NCBI GenBank assembly: GCA_964472505.1
Contig: CAYYQW010000043.1
Coordinates: 1 to 33,180 of the forward strand
Direction: 5' to 3'
Length of the DNA: 33,180 nt
Source of the DNA: JAYEIA01 sp964472505
GTDB lineage: Bacteria > Bacteroidota > Bacteroidia > Bacteroidales > JAADGE01
Shown: positions 7,123-15,751 of the stretch, one piece after another
Layout: every line of letters starts with the position of its first letter
How positions within the stretch are numbered: position 1 is the first letter of the stretch
Made by a program: the position numbers and the translations under genes
Notes under the pieces: model-generated
Databases searched by the model: none
Seen by the model: only the letters and a program-made list of their open reading frames with translations
What the model was told of the DNA's origin: nothing

Positions 7123-8211
7123 TTAGAATTTTACGGTCAATGTAAAAAAAGAATATTCATCGGTAACCGGAAAAAATTCATATTCGATATTTTCTTCCGT
7201 TTCGCGAGCTAAATCAATCAAACCAAGTCCGGCGCTTCCTTTGTCATCGTTCCGTCCTTCTCGCAAATATTTCCGATACAAATTGTTAAGCTGTTCTTGC
7301 GACATGCCGTTAACTAAATCCAATTGGCGCTTTAAGTCCTCAATCTTTTCTACAGCTATATAGTTTCCGGTACCTATGTTGAATTGATTATTTTTTAAGC
7401 CGATTAAAAAAACGCCTTTACGCTCACCGTCAATTTTGTAGGAATGTTTACTTATATTCTGTAAAATTTCCACTAAAAAATGATATACCTTTTTTTGGAG
7501 GCGCAATTGCATATTTTGCATGTTGTCTTCTACCATCTTAAGCATGGGCGCTACGGCTTCGTGCGAGTAATTCCCTATATGCATCAGCAGAATGGATTCA
7601 TCGGCTATGGTTCGCCAAATTTTCTTGGCGTCTTCAATTTCTACTTTAGAGATTTCTTGCTCGGCATCTTTTTGGCTCAGATGAATCTGCATGAAAAACA
7701 TGGATTTTTCATCGCTCACCTTATGAAAGATATACGGTAATTCCTGCTTTGACTTGCGCACCATTTCAATAAAACCTAAACCTGCTCCGCCTTGCTTGCT
7801 TATTTTCCGGTTCATAAGTACCTCTCGGTAGAGTTGATTCAACTCTTTTTTGTCTAAAGAATTCACTTTATCCAAACGTTCTTTAAGCGAAGGAACTTTG
7901 TCGTTGCCCACTAAGTTAGCAGATATTATATAAAAAGAATCGCCTAAATTTCGTGTCATAAAATAATCGGAATATTCTTCCGGCTCGGGCATTTTTTTAT
8001 CGCTGTCGGCATAGCGGGCTATGTTCTGAAAACTCTCAATCATCAAAAATGAAAGCTTATTTCTTAACTTTGAGTGCTCTTCCTCTAAATTGTTTTTAAA
8101 AAGATTGGTAGCCATTGCCAAAACGCTGTTTGAAAAACTCCCGCGATAAGAAAAGGCAATGTTATCATCTTTTAAAATTTGAAAAAAGTCATGTATGGTT
8201 TGATTTGTCAT
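7123..8211 (-). CDS. Tandem double-domain SiaB-like (DUF6272) protein kinase
   Basis: A 362-residue protein made of two copies of the domain found alone (about 180 residues) in SiaB, a GHKL-ATPase-like kinase that phosphorylates SiaC. Copy 1 (about 10-180) has ESFQNIARYA (N-box-like, Glu59/Asn63), an LKERLDKVNSLDKKELNQLY helix and KQGGAGLGFIEM (G-box-like). Copy 2 (about 190-362) repeats the same order: EILQNISKHS (Glu248/Asn252/His256), LKRQLDLVNGMSQEQLNNLY and DKGSAGLGLIDL. Both copies keep the putative ATP-binding motifs, so both may be active; copy 1 has Arg-Tyr where copy 2 has Lys-His. It is first in the operon with three siaC-like genes. A weak TATATTTA (8244-8237) lies 25 bp upstream of the start. 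Family assignment is from motif pattern and context. Confidence 0.8.
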   Translation of the reverse strand: MTNQTIHDFFQILKDDNIAFSYRGSFSNSVLAMATNLFKNNLEEEHSKLRNKLSFLMIESFQNIARYADSDKKMPEPEEYSDYFMTRNLGDSFYIISANLVGNDKVPSLKERLDKVNSLDKKELNQLYREVLMNRKISKQGGAGLGFIEMVRKSKQELPYIFHKVSDEKSMFFMQIHLSQKDAEQEISKVEIEDAKKIWRTIADESILLMHIGNYSHEAVAPMLKMVEDNMQNMQLRLQKKVYHFLVEILQNISKHSYKIDGERKGVFLIGLKNNQFNIGTGNYIAVEKIEDLKRQLDLVNGMSQEQLNNLYRKYLREGRNDDKGSAGLGLIDLARETEENIEYEFFPVTDEYSFFTLTVKF

Positions 8212-8394
8212 AGATTGAGGATTGAGTTCCGAATTGTAAATATATAAATTTTCCTCTTAAACCGAAAAATTTTCATTTGTTATTTTAAATTATTCTAAAA
8301 CTTGATAACAGCATTCGTTAAGATAACTTATTAATTATTAGAATTTTAAACAAAAAAAATAGTATCCGCTACGGCTTTTTCTAAACTCTCAAAT

Positions 8395-9828
8395 TTAAAG
8401 CATTTTTCTTAATAAAACAATATTCTCTGTATGATGTGTTTGCGGGAACATATCCACCGGTTGCACCAACTCGCTTTTATAGTCTGAGCTCAGCAGCTGT
8501 ATATCACGCGCTTGTGTTGCCGGATTACAACTTACATACACAATTTTTTCGGGCGCAGCTTTCAGCAGAGCTTTTATTACATCTTTATGCATACCGGCTC
8601 GGGGCGGGTCCAAAACCACAACATCCGGACTACCTTCTTTTTTGAATAAGCTTTCGGTAAAAACATCCTTCATATCGCCGGCATAGAAAACTGTATTCTG
8701 AATTCCGTTAATTTCTGAATTAACTCGGGAGTCCTGAACCGCTTCTTCAACATACTCTATTCCCACAACTTTTTTGGCATCGGATGCCAGAAAAACGGCA
8801 ATGGTTCCGGTTCCGGTATATAAGTCATAAACCAATTCATTGTCCGATAAATCGGCAAATTCATGTACCTTTTTATACAATTCATAAGCCTGCTGCGGAT
8901 TGGTCTGATAAAAAGACTTCGGCCCGACTTTAAATTTCAAATCGCCCATTTGTTCTGTAATGTAATCTTTACCGGCATACAAAATCGGAGTCAAATCTCC
9001 AATGGAGTCATTTTTCTTAGGATTTACGACATACATTAAAGAGCTTATTTCGGGGAATCTCTCTTTCAGATAATCCAAAATGTCTGTAATTTTTTCTTGG
9101 TCGTCTTCAAAAACTACCAATATTACCATCAATTCGCCGGTAAGGCTTGTACGAATAATTAAATTACGCAGAAAACCTGTGCCTTCACGCAAGAAGAAAA
9201 ATTTGTAATTTTGTTTGTCGGCAAATTGCTTTACGGCATTCCGTATGGCATTAGAAGGATCCGGTTGCAGATAACATTTATCAACATCCAGAACTTTATC
9301 AAATCGGCCCGGTATATGAAAACCAAGCCCGTTAAAGCTTGTAATCTCATCGCGGCTGTCTGCCTCTTCCTGCAACAGCCAACGCCGATCGGTGAATGTA
9401 AACTCCAATTTGTTACGATAAAAAGTTTCTTGGCCGGAAGCTAAAATAGGCAACATTTCCGGCAAATCAATTTGTCCGATTCGCTCTAACTGCTCACGAA
9501 TTTGCTTTTCTTTATATTTCAGTTGCAAATTGTAGGGTAACATTTGCCGAGTACAACCCCCGCATAAATCAAAGTGCGTACAAAAAGCTTCCCGGCGATC
9601 TTCCGAATATTTGTGAAAATGAGTGGGGTAACCAATGCGGTAATTCTTTTTGCGTTTTTTTATCTGTACATCAACAATATCGCCCGGTACGGTATCTTCT
9701 ACAAAGATTATTAAATCACCGCGTTCCGAATCATCCGAGGGTATTTTTGCAACAGCTTTCCCTTCGATAGTTAAATCCGTAATTTCCAAAGCGCTATACT
9801 TTGGATGTCTGTTTTTTCTTCTGCCCAT
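8395..9828 (-). CDS. rlmD: 23S rRNA (uracil-C5)-methyltransferase, RlmD/RumA type
   Basis: An S-adenosylmethionine-dependent enzyme that methylates C5 of a uridine in 23S rRNA (U1939 in E. coli numbering). The 477 residues comprise a TRAM RNA-binding domain (about 10-70) and the [4Fe-4S] cysteines Cys83, Cys89, Cys92 (FCTHFDLCGGC) and Cys185 (DKCYLQP). The methyltransferase domain has SFYQTNP (305-311), DLYTGTGTIAVFLA (SAM site), VVLDPPRAG, the nucleophile Cys434 in YVSCNPAT and the base Glu468 in HTENIV. The open frame extends to 9954, but I start at 9828 (MGRRKNRHPK). A -7 promoter box (9856-9863) lies inside the longer version and family proteins begin near here. TrmA-family relatives with tRNA targets exist; the iron-sulphur cluster and length favour the rRNA enzyme. 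Confidence 0.92.
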   Translation of the reverse strand: MGRRKNRHPKYSALEITDLTIEGKAVAKIPSDDSERGDLIIFVEDTVPGDIVDVQIKKRKKNYRIGYPTHFHKYSEDRREAFCTHFDLCGGCTRQMLPYNLQLKYKEKQIREQLERIGQIDLPEMLPILASGQETFYRNKLEFTFTDRRWLLQEEADSRDEITSFNGLGFHIPGRFDKVLDVDKCYLQPDPSNAIRNAVKQFADKQNYKFFFLREGTGFLRNLIIRTSLTGELMVILVVFEDDQEKITDILDYLKERFPEISSLMYVVNPKKNDSIGDLTPILYAGKDYITEQMGDLKFKVGPKSFYQTNPQQAYELYKKVHEFADLSDNELVYDLYTGTGTIAVFLASDAKKVVGIEYVEEAVQDSRVNSEINGIQNTVFYAGDMKDVFTESLFKKEGSPDVVVLDPPRAGMHKDVIKALLKAAPEKIVYVSCNPATQARDIQLLSSDYKSELVQPVDMFPQTHHTENIVLLRKML

Positions 9829-9855
9829 AATCTTATTAAAATGAAAAATTGTCGG

Positions 9856-9882
9856 CAAATTTACAATAATGCCTTTGAACAA
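9856..9882 (-). promoter_or_regulatory. Probable promoter of rlmD
   Basis: On the minus strand TTG (9882-9880) is followed by 16 bp and TAAATTTG (9863-9856), an exact TAnnTTTG -7 box. The spacer is 1 bp below the usual 17-23 range. The rlmD start codon at 9828 is 27 nt downstream, which supports the shorter start. Confidence 0.55.
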
Positions 9883-9963
9883 TGCAGATTTTATGAAAAA
9901 AATTCTATCCGGGAGTGTTTCATTTAACTGCCCGTCTTCCATAAAAAAAAACAAGCACAGGCT

Positions 9964-11379
9964 TTATTCTTCAATGCGTTCATAAGCGCCCAAATCCGGA
10001 GCTGTATCAGAAATTCGGCTTTGATTCAAGATATCAAAATTCAACAACTCGGGAAATTGATTAACAATATCTTTATTTCCCTTGTCTTTAGCCGGTGAAA
10101 GCGTATCTAAACGAAAATCGTATGCATATATATCCAAAAACTTCGGGTCTTTATTTATGATTGTATTTATAAAATGCTGTGTATCATTTGGATCCAAGCC
10201 GGAGTCATCCGATATCTTGAATAAGGTATTTTCAAAAATGTAGTTCACTTCCACCCCTTCGGTATAAAAATCGCCGCCAATTTCATCTTTTACATTTCCG
10301 GTTATTATGCAATTGCCGAAATAGGCCTCAGTCAAGTTATAAATATAAGCTGCACCATCGTGAACATAATAATTATTGAGCAAAACCGAGGGCGTAGTTC
10401 GCACGGTGGATCGCCAATAATTGGCTATGGTGCTGTGATAAAATCGATAAGCACCGCCGCGAGTCAATGCAAGGGCGTGATACCCGCAATCGGCTGCCAA
10501 AAGATTGGCTGCAAATATACTGCTCATTTGTGCATAAATTCCAAACACAGAATGATGCTGAACTTTTGAGTTTAAGATTGTAAGCATCGGATTGCTGTTT
10601 TGAACGGAATCAACCTGTATGCCTATATGTGCATTTTTAATTTCTGTATGATTAAAATAATTGTCTTTACTGAGCTTGGTTAGCCAAATGCCCTGCCATT
10701 GACCGGAAACATCCGAATACATTTCCTCCAATCGATCGCCCTGAAAAACAATGGGTTCTTCCGCAGTGCCTTCAGCAATAATGGTTCCAAGCACCAAAAG
10801 GCGAGAATTTTTTGAAAAATGTAATTGGCAACCCGCCTCTATGGTCAAAACGGCATTTTCGTTTACAGCCATGGAATTACTTATAAGGTATGGCTTGTCG
10901 GCTGTCCAGTTTTGTGTTTCGACAACCGAATCGTTTATTAAATGCACATCGCGCCCGTATGCAATTAGTTTTACATCCGAATAATTTCCTTTTACGGTAA
11001 ACATCAGCGAGTCTTTTTCCAACAAGTCATTTTCTGCCGGGTCAACGGTTACTTCCGTAAAAACATACAAACTGTCATCGGCCGGTATGCTAATATCAAA
11101 AAGTTGGGTTGCCGACCTCCCGTTAAAGTTTATCCTAAAAGGAGAATCACTGCCCCTTGCCAAACGAACTTCATCAATTTCCAGAGGCACACTGTAGGGA
11201 TTATAAACCATAAAATAACGCGTTGCCGAACCTACTGTTTGAAAAACCGTATCAAAACTAAGTGTATCGGTTGAAAATTTGGGCTGCATATCCCCTATTT
11301 CGGTAATATCATTTCTTTGACAAGAAAATATTAACAGAGAAATTAATAAGGGTACTAAAATGTAGTTACGAACTTTCAT
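9964..11379 (-). CDS. Right-handed beta-helix lipoprotein with choice-of-anchor-Q-like C-terminus
   Basis: A 471-residue exported protein. A signal peptide ends in LLISLLIFSC, giving lipidated Cys20. Residues about 35-130 look like a beta-sandwich (FDTVFQTVGSATRYFMVYNP, a pattern seen in Bacteroidota surface lipoproteins with an immunoglobulin-like N-terminal domain). The central part has short beta-strand repeats typical of a parallel beta-helix (e.g. LTIEAGCQLHF, GTAEEPIVFQG, NHTEIKNAHIGIQV). The end (LSPAKDKGNKD ... SDTAPDLGAYE) matches the signature closing many pectate-lyase-like or anchor-Q proteins. No catalytic residues are identifiable. The likely role is a surface or periplasmic carbohydrate-associated protein; substrate unknown. 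A short 4-bp hairpin followed by nine T overlaps its stop codon and may terminate it. Confidence 0.75.
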   Translation of the reverse strand: MKVRNYILVPLLISLLIFSCQRNDITEIGDMQPKFSTDTLSFDTVFQTVGSATRYFMVYNPYSVPLEIDEVRLARGSDSPFRINFNGRSATQLFDISIPADDSLYVFTEVTVDPAENDLLEKDSLMFTVKGNYSDVKLIAYGRDVHLINDSVVETQNWTADKPYLISNSMAVNENAVLTIEAGCQLHFSKNSRLLVLGTIIAEGTAEEPIVFQGDRLEEMYSDVSGQWQGIWLTKLSKDNYFNHTEIKNAHIGIQVDSVQNSNPMLTILNSKVQHHSVFGIYAQMSSIFAANLLAADCGYHALALTRGGAYRFYHSTIANYWRSTVRTTPSVLLNNYYVHDGAAYIYNLTEAYFGNCIITGNVKDEIGGDFYTEGVEVNYIFENTLFKISDDSGLDPNDTQHFINTIINKDPKFLDIYAYDFRLDTLSPAKDKGNKDIVNQFPELLNFDILNQSRISDTAPDLGAYERIEE

Positions 11380-11631
11380 ACATGTGTTTTTGTAATCACT
11401 TGAAATATTTTGCCTATAGATAAACGCTTTCGGCTAAACATTATTTTATCATGTCCGGTAAATTAAAGCCGTAATTATTGATTTTATGAACTTTTCGCAA
11501 AATAATTAAACAAGAGCAATGATTTGAAAAAATAAATATCTTACGAAATTATAAAAGCCGATGAATAAGTATGATTTTTTTTGTATTTTTACTTAACTAT
11601 TATTTGTATAAACTTGCAAAACACTCGCCTT

Positions 11632-12504
11632 ATGTTTGATTTTAATTATTTAGCACCTAAAGCCGGAAAGCGCATTAATTTGGCGGACTACGCCTGTGAC
11701 TATACCGGCGACTATACCAAAAAAACCGCTAAAAAAGCTCTGAAAGAAAACACCAAAGAGCTGAAAGAGATTCAACGAAAATTCTATGCTGATGACCGTT
11801 ACTCGTTGCTTATCGTACTTCAGGCACCGGATGCCGCCGGAAAAGACGGCACCATTAGACATGTTCTCGGCGGCCTTAATCCGCAGGGTTGCCGCGTAAA
11901 CAGTTTCAAAAAACCCTCGAGCAAAGAATTACAGCACGATTTTTTATGGCGTCATTATAAAGTATTGCCCGAGCGCGGAATGATTGGAATATTTAACCGG
12001 TCACATTACGAAAATGTGTTGATTGCCAAAGTGCGTCCGGAAATTGTACTCAACGAGAAAATTCCCGGATTGAACAGTTTGGATAAAATTACCGAAGAAT
12101 TCTGGCAAAAGCGGTATAGGCAAATCAATGATTTTGAAAGACACATAACGGAAAACGGTACCATGGTATTAAAATTTTTCTTAAACCTCTCTAAACAAGA
12201 ACAAAAAGAACGCCTTATAGCCAGGCTGGACCGTCCGGATAAAAACTGGAAATTCAGCTCTAACGACTTAAAAGAAAGGCAGTTATTTACTAAATACCAA
12301 AGAGCTTATGAGGACATGATAAACGCTACCAATACCGGATATGCACCTTGGTTTGTTATACCGGCCGATCATAAATGGTTCTCGCGAATTGCCGTAGGCA
12401 CCATTATCCATCGTTATTTAAAAACTATTGATTTGCAATTTCCCGCCGGCGAGGGTAAAGAAACATTGGCTCTGGCGCGCAAAACTCTGGAAAATGAAAA
12501 ATAA
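11632..12504 (+). CDS. ppk2: Polyphosphate kinase 2 family protein (polyphosphate:nucleotide phosphotransferase)
   Basis: A 290-residue cytosolic enzyme that transfers phosphate between inorganic polyphosphate and nucleotides. The P-loop is APDAAGKDGT (65-74), the Walker B region is GMIGIFNRSHYE (116-127), and the lid region has LDRPDKNWKFSSNDLKER (about 199-216), followed by WFVIPADHKWF. The single-domain length and the lid resemble PPK2 proteins that phosphorylate AMP or ADP (class I/III); the exact nucleotide preference cannot be read from motifs alone. A TTG at 11581 opens the frame, but the ATG at 11632 (MFDFNYLAPKAGKRINL) fits the family. It is monocistronic, with a probable terminator at 12564-12606 before argS. 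Confidence 0.9.
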   Translation: MFDFNYLAPKAGKRINLADYACDYTGDYTKKTAKKALKENTKELKEIQRKFYADDRYSLLIVLQAPDAAGKDGTIRHVLGGLNPQGCRVNSFKKPSSKELQHDFLWRHYKVLPERGMIGIFNRSHYENVLIAKVRPEIVLNEKIPGLNSLDKITEEFWQKRYRQINDFERHITENGTMVLKFFLNLSKQEQKERLIARLDRPDKNWKFSSNDLKERQLFTKYQRAYEDMINATNTGYAPWFVIPADHKWFSRIAVGTIIHRYLKTIDLQFPAGEGKETLALARKTLENEK

Positions 12505-12563
12505 AAGCTTTTACCAAATCTAAGTTTTAAATGATACCTTATAAAGTCCGAAAGATCTTTTTG

Positions 12564-12606
12564 AAAAGCCAATATTTTATGCATCGCATGAGTTTAATGG
12601 CTTTTT
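12564..12606 (+). terminator. Probable terminator after ppk2
   Basis: AAAAGCCA (12564-12571) pairs with TGGCTTTT (12598-12605), with an inner ATGC-ATC-GCAT hairpin in the loop, and the 3' arm ends in five T. The stem is long-looped, so strength is uncertain. It lies 60 bp after the ppk2 stop and directly before the argS -7 box. Confidence 0.5.
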
Positions 12607-12618
12607 GACAAAAATAAT

Positions 12619-12626
12619 TATCTTTG
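12619..12626 (+). promoter_or_regulatory. Probable -7 box of the argS promoter
   Basis: TATCTTTG is an exact match to TAnnTTTG, 44 bp before the argS ATG. No TTG occurs at the standard 17-23 bp distance; the nearest is 11 bp upstream (12605-12607). The -33 half is therefore weak or absent. Confidence 0.45.
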
Positions 12627-12670
12627 CACAGATTTTAAAAACCCATTTTTAACCATTGAGTATATAAGCA

Positions 12671-14455
12671 ATGCGGAATTTCAAAGAAATCATTAGTGAA
12701 AAAACCATTCAGGCATTACAAGAGCTGTACGGAAAAACAACGGATGCCGAGAAAATACAAATACAAGAAACACGTCGCGATTTTGAAGGCGACTACACAT
12801 TAGTAGTGTTTAGTCTGCTTGCCCTTTCGGGAAAAGCCCCGGCTGAAATGGCTGAAGAAATGGGCGGCTATCTGAAAGCCATAACTCCCGAAATTGAGGA
12901 TTATAACGTTGTAACCGGCTTTTTAAATCTTTCGGTGAGTAAAAACTACTGGGAATCGGTATTTGAGACTATTTATAAACAAAATAATTACGGTCTGCAA
13001 AAAGAGCAGGACAAAAAAATTGTAATTGAGTTCTCATCGCCCAACACAAACAAACCTCTTCACTTGGGGCATATGAGAAACAATTTTTTGGGCGACTCAG
13101 TTTCTAATATACTGCAAGCCTTAGGAAACGATATTATCAAAGTAAATTTAGTAAACGACCGGGGCATTCATATTTGCAAATCCATGCTTGCCTGGCAAGA
13201 ACTTGCCAACGGAGAAACTCCGAAAGATGCCGGTGTGAAAGGTGATAAATTTGTAGGTAAATATTATGTACTTTTCAACGAAGAGCTTAAAAAACAAAAA
13301 GAAAAACTAATGGCTGAAGGCTTGTCTGAAAATGAAGCCGAAGCCGAAGCTCCCTGGAACAAGAAAGCACGAAGCATGCTCAGACGTTGGGAAAGAGGCC
13401 ATAAGAAAACCAGAGAACTGTGGAATAAAATGAATGATTGGGTTTACGAGGGATTTGATAAAACCTATGCCACGCTCGGCATAGAATTCGATAAAATATA
13501 CCACGAATCGGAAACCTACTTAATGGGTAAAGATATTGTTCTGAATGCCCTAAAAACCGGTGAACTCAGCCAAAAAGAAGACAGTACGGTATATCTCGAC
13601 CTTTCGGAATACGGAATGGATGAAAAAGTGCTCTTGAGAAGCGATGGTACCACGGTTTATATTACCCAAGATATAGGCAGCGCTGTAGTTCGTTATGAAG
13701 ATTATAAATTTGACGAAAGTATTTATGTTGTCGGAAACGAGCAAGACTACCACTTTAAAGTGCTCTCCATTATATTGGATCGATTGGAATATCCTTGGTC
13801 CAACAAAATCAGCCACCTTTCATACGGCATGGTGGAACTGCCCGAAGGAAAAATGAAATCTCGAGAAGGAACCGTAGTGGATGCCGATGATTTAATTCAG
13901 GAAATGATTAATACGGCCAAAACAGCTTCGGAAGAATCCGGGAAATTACAAGAACTCTCAGATGAAGAAAAACAGGATGTTTACAGAAAAATTGCGCTGG
14001 CGGCTCTTAAATTCTTTATCTTAAAAGTTGATCCGCAAAAAAATATGGTTTTCAACCCGAAAGAATCCATCGACTTTAACGGACATACCGGGCCGTTCTT
14101 ACAATATGCTTATGTAAGAATACAATCCTTGCTGAAAAAAGCCGAAGCACAAAATTTGATGCCCAATGCTGATTCCGATATTACTATTTCGCAAAATGAA
14201 GTTGAATTGGTAAAATCACTTTACAACTATCCGGAAATAATAAAAAACTCGGCAGACAAAAGAAACCCGGCGATACTCGCTAACTTTTTATACGAATTGG
14301 CCGGAGCATACAACAAATACTATCACGAAACACCGATACTTAAAGAAGAAAACGATGCTTTCAGGAATTTTAGAATTTTTCTTTCGGAAAAAACCGGAAA
14401 CATTCTTAAATCCGGCTTAAGTATCTTAGGAATTGAAGTGCCGGAACGCATGTAG
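12671..14455 (+). CDS. argS: Arginyl-tRNA synthetase
   Basis: A class I aminoacyl-tRNA synthetase that charges tRNA-Arg. The 594 residues include the N-terminal additional domain (about 1-110) that contacts the tRNA elbow. The catalytic domain begins with FSSPNTNKPLHLGHMRNN, in which HLGH (131-134) is the HIGH-type signature. The KMSKS-equivalent is KMKSREGTVV. A C-terminal helical anticodon-binding (DALR) domain ends in LSILGIEVPERM. The length is normal for the family. The start codon fits family N-termini (MRNFKEIISE). It is followed by a strong hairpin terminator at 14474-14515, shared with the convergent lipoprotein operon. Confidence 0.97.
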   Translation: MRNFKEIISEKTIQALQELYGKTTDAEKIQIQETRRDFEGDYTLVVFSLLALSGKAPAEMAEEMGGYLKAITPEIEDYNVVTGFLNLSVSKNYWESVFETIYKQNNYGLQKEQDKKIVIEFSSPNTNKPLHLGHMRNNFLGDSVSNILQALGNDIIKVNLVNDRGIHICKSMLAWQELANGETPKDAGVKGDKFVGKYYVLFNEELKKQKEKLMAEGLSENEAEAEAPWNKKARSMLRRWERGHKKTRELWNKMNDWVYEGFDKTYATLGIEFDKIYHESETYLMGKDIVLNALKTGELSQKEDSTVYLDLSEYGMDEKVLLRSDGTTVYITQDIGSAVVRYEDYKFDESIYVVGNEQDYHFKVLSIILDRLEYPWSNKISHLSYGMVELPEGKMKSREGTVVDADDLIQEMINTAKTASEESGKLQELSDEEKQDVYRKIALAALKFFILKVDPQKNMVFNPKESIDFNGHTGPFLQYAYVRIQSLLKKAEAQNLMPNADSDITISQNEVELVKSLYNYPEIIKNSADKRNPAILANFLYELAGAYNKYYHETPILKEENDAFRNFRIFLSEKTGNILKSGLSILGIEVPERM

Positions 14456-14473
14456 TTGTTCCGAACAAAAAAG

Positions 14474-14515
14474 AAAAAAGCAAGATTAAGAGAATTCTTA
14501 GTCTTGCTTTTTTTT
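14474..14515. terminator. Bidirectional terminator between argS and the DUF6252-like operon
   Basis: AGCAAGATTAAGA (14479-14491) pairs with TCTTAGTCTTGCT (14496-14508), with one G-U mismatch and a 4-nt loop. The stem is flanked by A-rich DNA on the left and eight T on the right, so it can work for argS on the plus strand and for the minus-strand genes ending at 14540. Confidence 0.85.
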
Positions 14516-14539
14516 AATAACTTTTTTTTACGGAATAAT

Positions 14540-15046
14540 CTAATTGTAAGGAATATTCAAAAACTCTCCCTTAATTTGGTGAATAATTGTGTCGTTATCC
14601 AAAGCACGCGTATAAAAACTATATGCTCCCGATATAAGCTGATTCGCTTTATCTAATTCCGAAATAACCAATTCGCCTTCATAAGAAGTGTAATAGGCGG
14701 GTTCGTCATTTGAAGCTTGTTTGTCGGAAATTTTATATGTCAAACCGCAGCTTTTTACGGAAACACCGGTTTTATAATCATAAACTTGCTTATATTCGCC
14801 TTCGCGATCACCGTTAACAGTAATTACAACCGATTCAGTTTTCGCATCATTTTCATTTACGGCGGCAATAATTGTAATTCCGTTTTTTACCTTTACGCTT
14901 TGAGGTTCATATTCACCGACTACGCTGTTAATCTGCAATGAAAAATAATTCTCCGAAAACATACTGTCTTTGTCGCAGCCAAAAATGGACAACAAAAGAA
15001 ATGCCGAGAATAGAATTACAAATATGCTTCCAAATTTAAGTTTCAT
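14540..15046 (-). CDS. DUF6252-like lipoprotein, second of a tandem pair
   Basis: A 168-residue exported lipoprotein with a signal peptide ending in LLLSIFGC (Cys24). The mature part is predicted beta-rich (SLQINSVVGEYEPQSVKV, TIIAAVNENDAKTESVVITVNGDREGEY) and closes with SGAYSFYTRALDNDTIIHQIKGEFLNIPY. This has the same layout as the upstream gene (GEVTI...GRISGTFRF...ITNGTFKNVVY). The shared plan, a small beta domain ending in a G(T/A)(F/Y)xF ... G(T/E)F motif, fits the DUF6252 group of Bacteroidota lipoproteins. Function is unknown. Its ATG lies 3 bp after the stop of the upstream paralogue, so the two are co-transcribed. Confidence 0.68.
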   Translation of the reverse strand: MKLKFGSIFVILFSAFLLLSIFGCDKDSMFSENYFSLQINSVVGEYEPQSVKVKNGITIIAAVNENDAKTESVVITVNGDREGEYKQVYDYKTGVSVKSCGLTYKISDKQASNDEPAYYTSYEGELVISELDKANQLISGAYSFYTRALDNDTIIHQIKGEFLNIPYN

Positions 15047-15049
15047 AAT

Positions 15050-15511
15050 CTACAAATAAACCACATTTTTGAACGTTCCGTTTGTTATTTCTATCACGTC
15101 CTCCGTACTGTTAACTCCGGTAAAACGAAAGGTGCCGGAAATACGTCCGTCTTCGGTATCCGTTATGGTAACTTCTCCGTTTGAACTTACATATTTTTTT
15201 GTTCCGTCTTCCGCATCATCTTTGTCGGTCAAATAAAAAGACATTTGATCAATACCGGCTTCAAGCGGATTCAAGGTATAGGTTCCGGGCTCAGTGCCTT
15301 TCAAAGCCAAAACAATCTTTTCTCCGTTTACACTTACTCCCAAAACGGTGGTATAATCTTGGGAAGAAGCACCCAGAATAGTAGCTACTGAAGCATTCCA
15401 CTCTGAACCGTCAACCGTAGCAGACATAGAAGGCAATTTTTCTTTATCACAACCGGCAACAAATGTAAAAAGTGCTGCTGCTGCAATAATAATATATTTT
15501 CTTATGTTCAT
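15050..15511 (-). CDS. DUF6252-like lipoprotein, first of a tandem pair
   Basis: A 153-residue lipoprotein with a signal peptide MNIRKYIIIAAAALFTFVAG followed by Cys21. The mature domain opens with SATVDGSEWNA, a typical start for DUF6252-type proteins. It continues through alternating beta-strands (ILGASSQDYTTVLGVSVNG, EKIVLALKGTEPGTYTL) and ends in GRISGTFRFTGVNSTEDVIE and ITNGTFKNVVYL. The motif order and C-terminal match to the gene downstream indicate an old tandem duplication. No catalytic residues or ligand motif are visible; a periplasmic or surface role is all that can be inferred. The upstream gap to the symporter gene (240 bp) is very AT-rich, and I find no convincing promoter for this strand. 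Confidence 0.72.
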   Translation of the reverse strand: MNIRKYIIIAAAALFTFVAGCDKEKLPSMSATVDGSEWNASVATILGASSQDYTTVLGVSVNGEKIVLALKGTEPGTYTLNPLEAGIDQMSFYLTDKDDAEDGTKKYVSSNGEVTITDTEDGRISGTFRFTGVNSTEDVIEITNGTFKNVVYL

Positions 15512-15638
15512 AATTTTACAATTTTTAATAGTTTCTGTAAAAATATTAAAATTTCTTAAAAAAAGAAAAAGAATCTATTCAAATAACTCTTTTTACAGGA
15601 AATAATTGCTCAAAAAGGTAAAAAGTGTGAACATTTTT

Positions 15639-15646
15639 TAATTTTG
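15639..15646 (+). promoter_or_regulatory. Possible -7 box upstream of the symporter gene
   Basis: TAATTTTG is an exact TAnnTTTG match, 105 bp before the symporter ATG. There is no TTG at the right spacing upstream, so this is tentative in such AT-rich DNA. Confidence 0.3.
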
Positions 15647-15751
15647 TACGGCACAAAAAAAATTACGGTAAAATTCACAAGCAAAAAAAATTATTCAGAA
15701 AAATTTGTCCGAGAATAAAATGTTTTCAATCACTTATATACTCTAAGACAC

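Noticed and set aside
8341..8400. Possible terminator downstream of rlmD (minus strand, T-rich)
   Set aside because: A T8 tract is present, but the preceding hairpin has only about three base pairs, so I do not call it.
9829..9954. Longer rlmD start at 9954
   Set aside because: The extension contains the probable rlmD promoter and shows no TRAM-domain similarity.
14456..14656. Plus-strand open frame directly after argS
   Set aside because: It begins immediately after the argS stop, runs through the bidirectional terminator hairpin and lies opposite the DUF6252-like gene.
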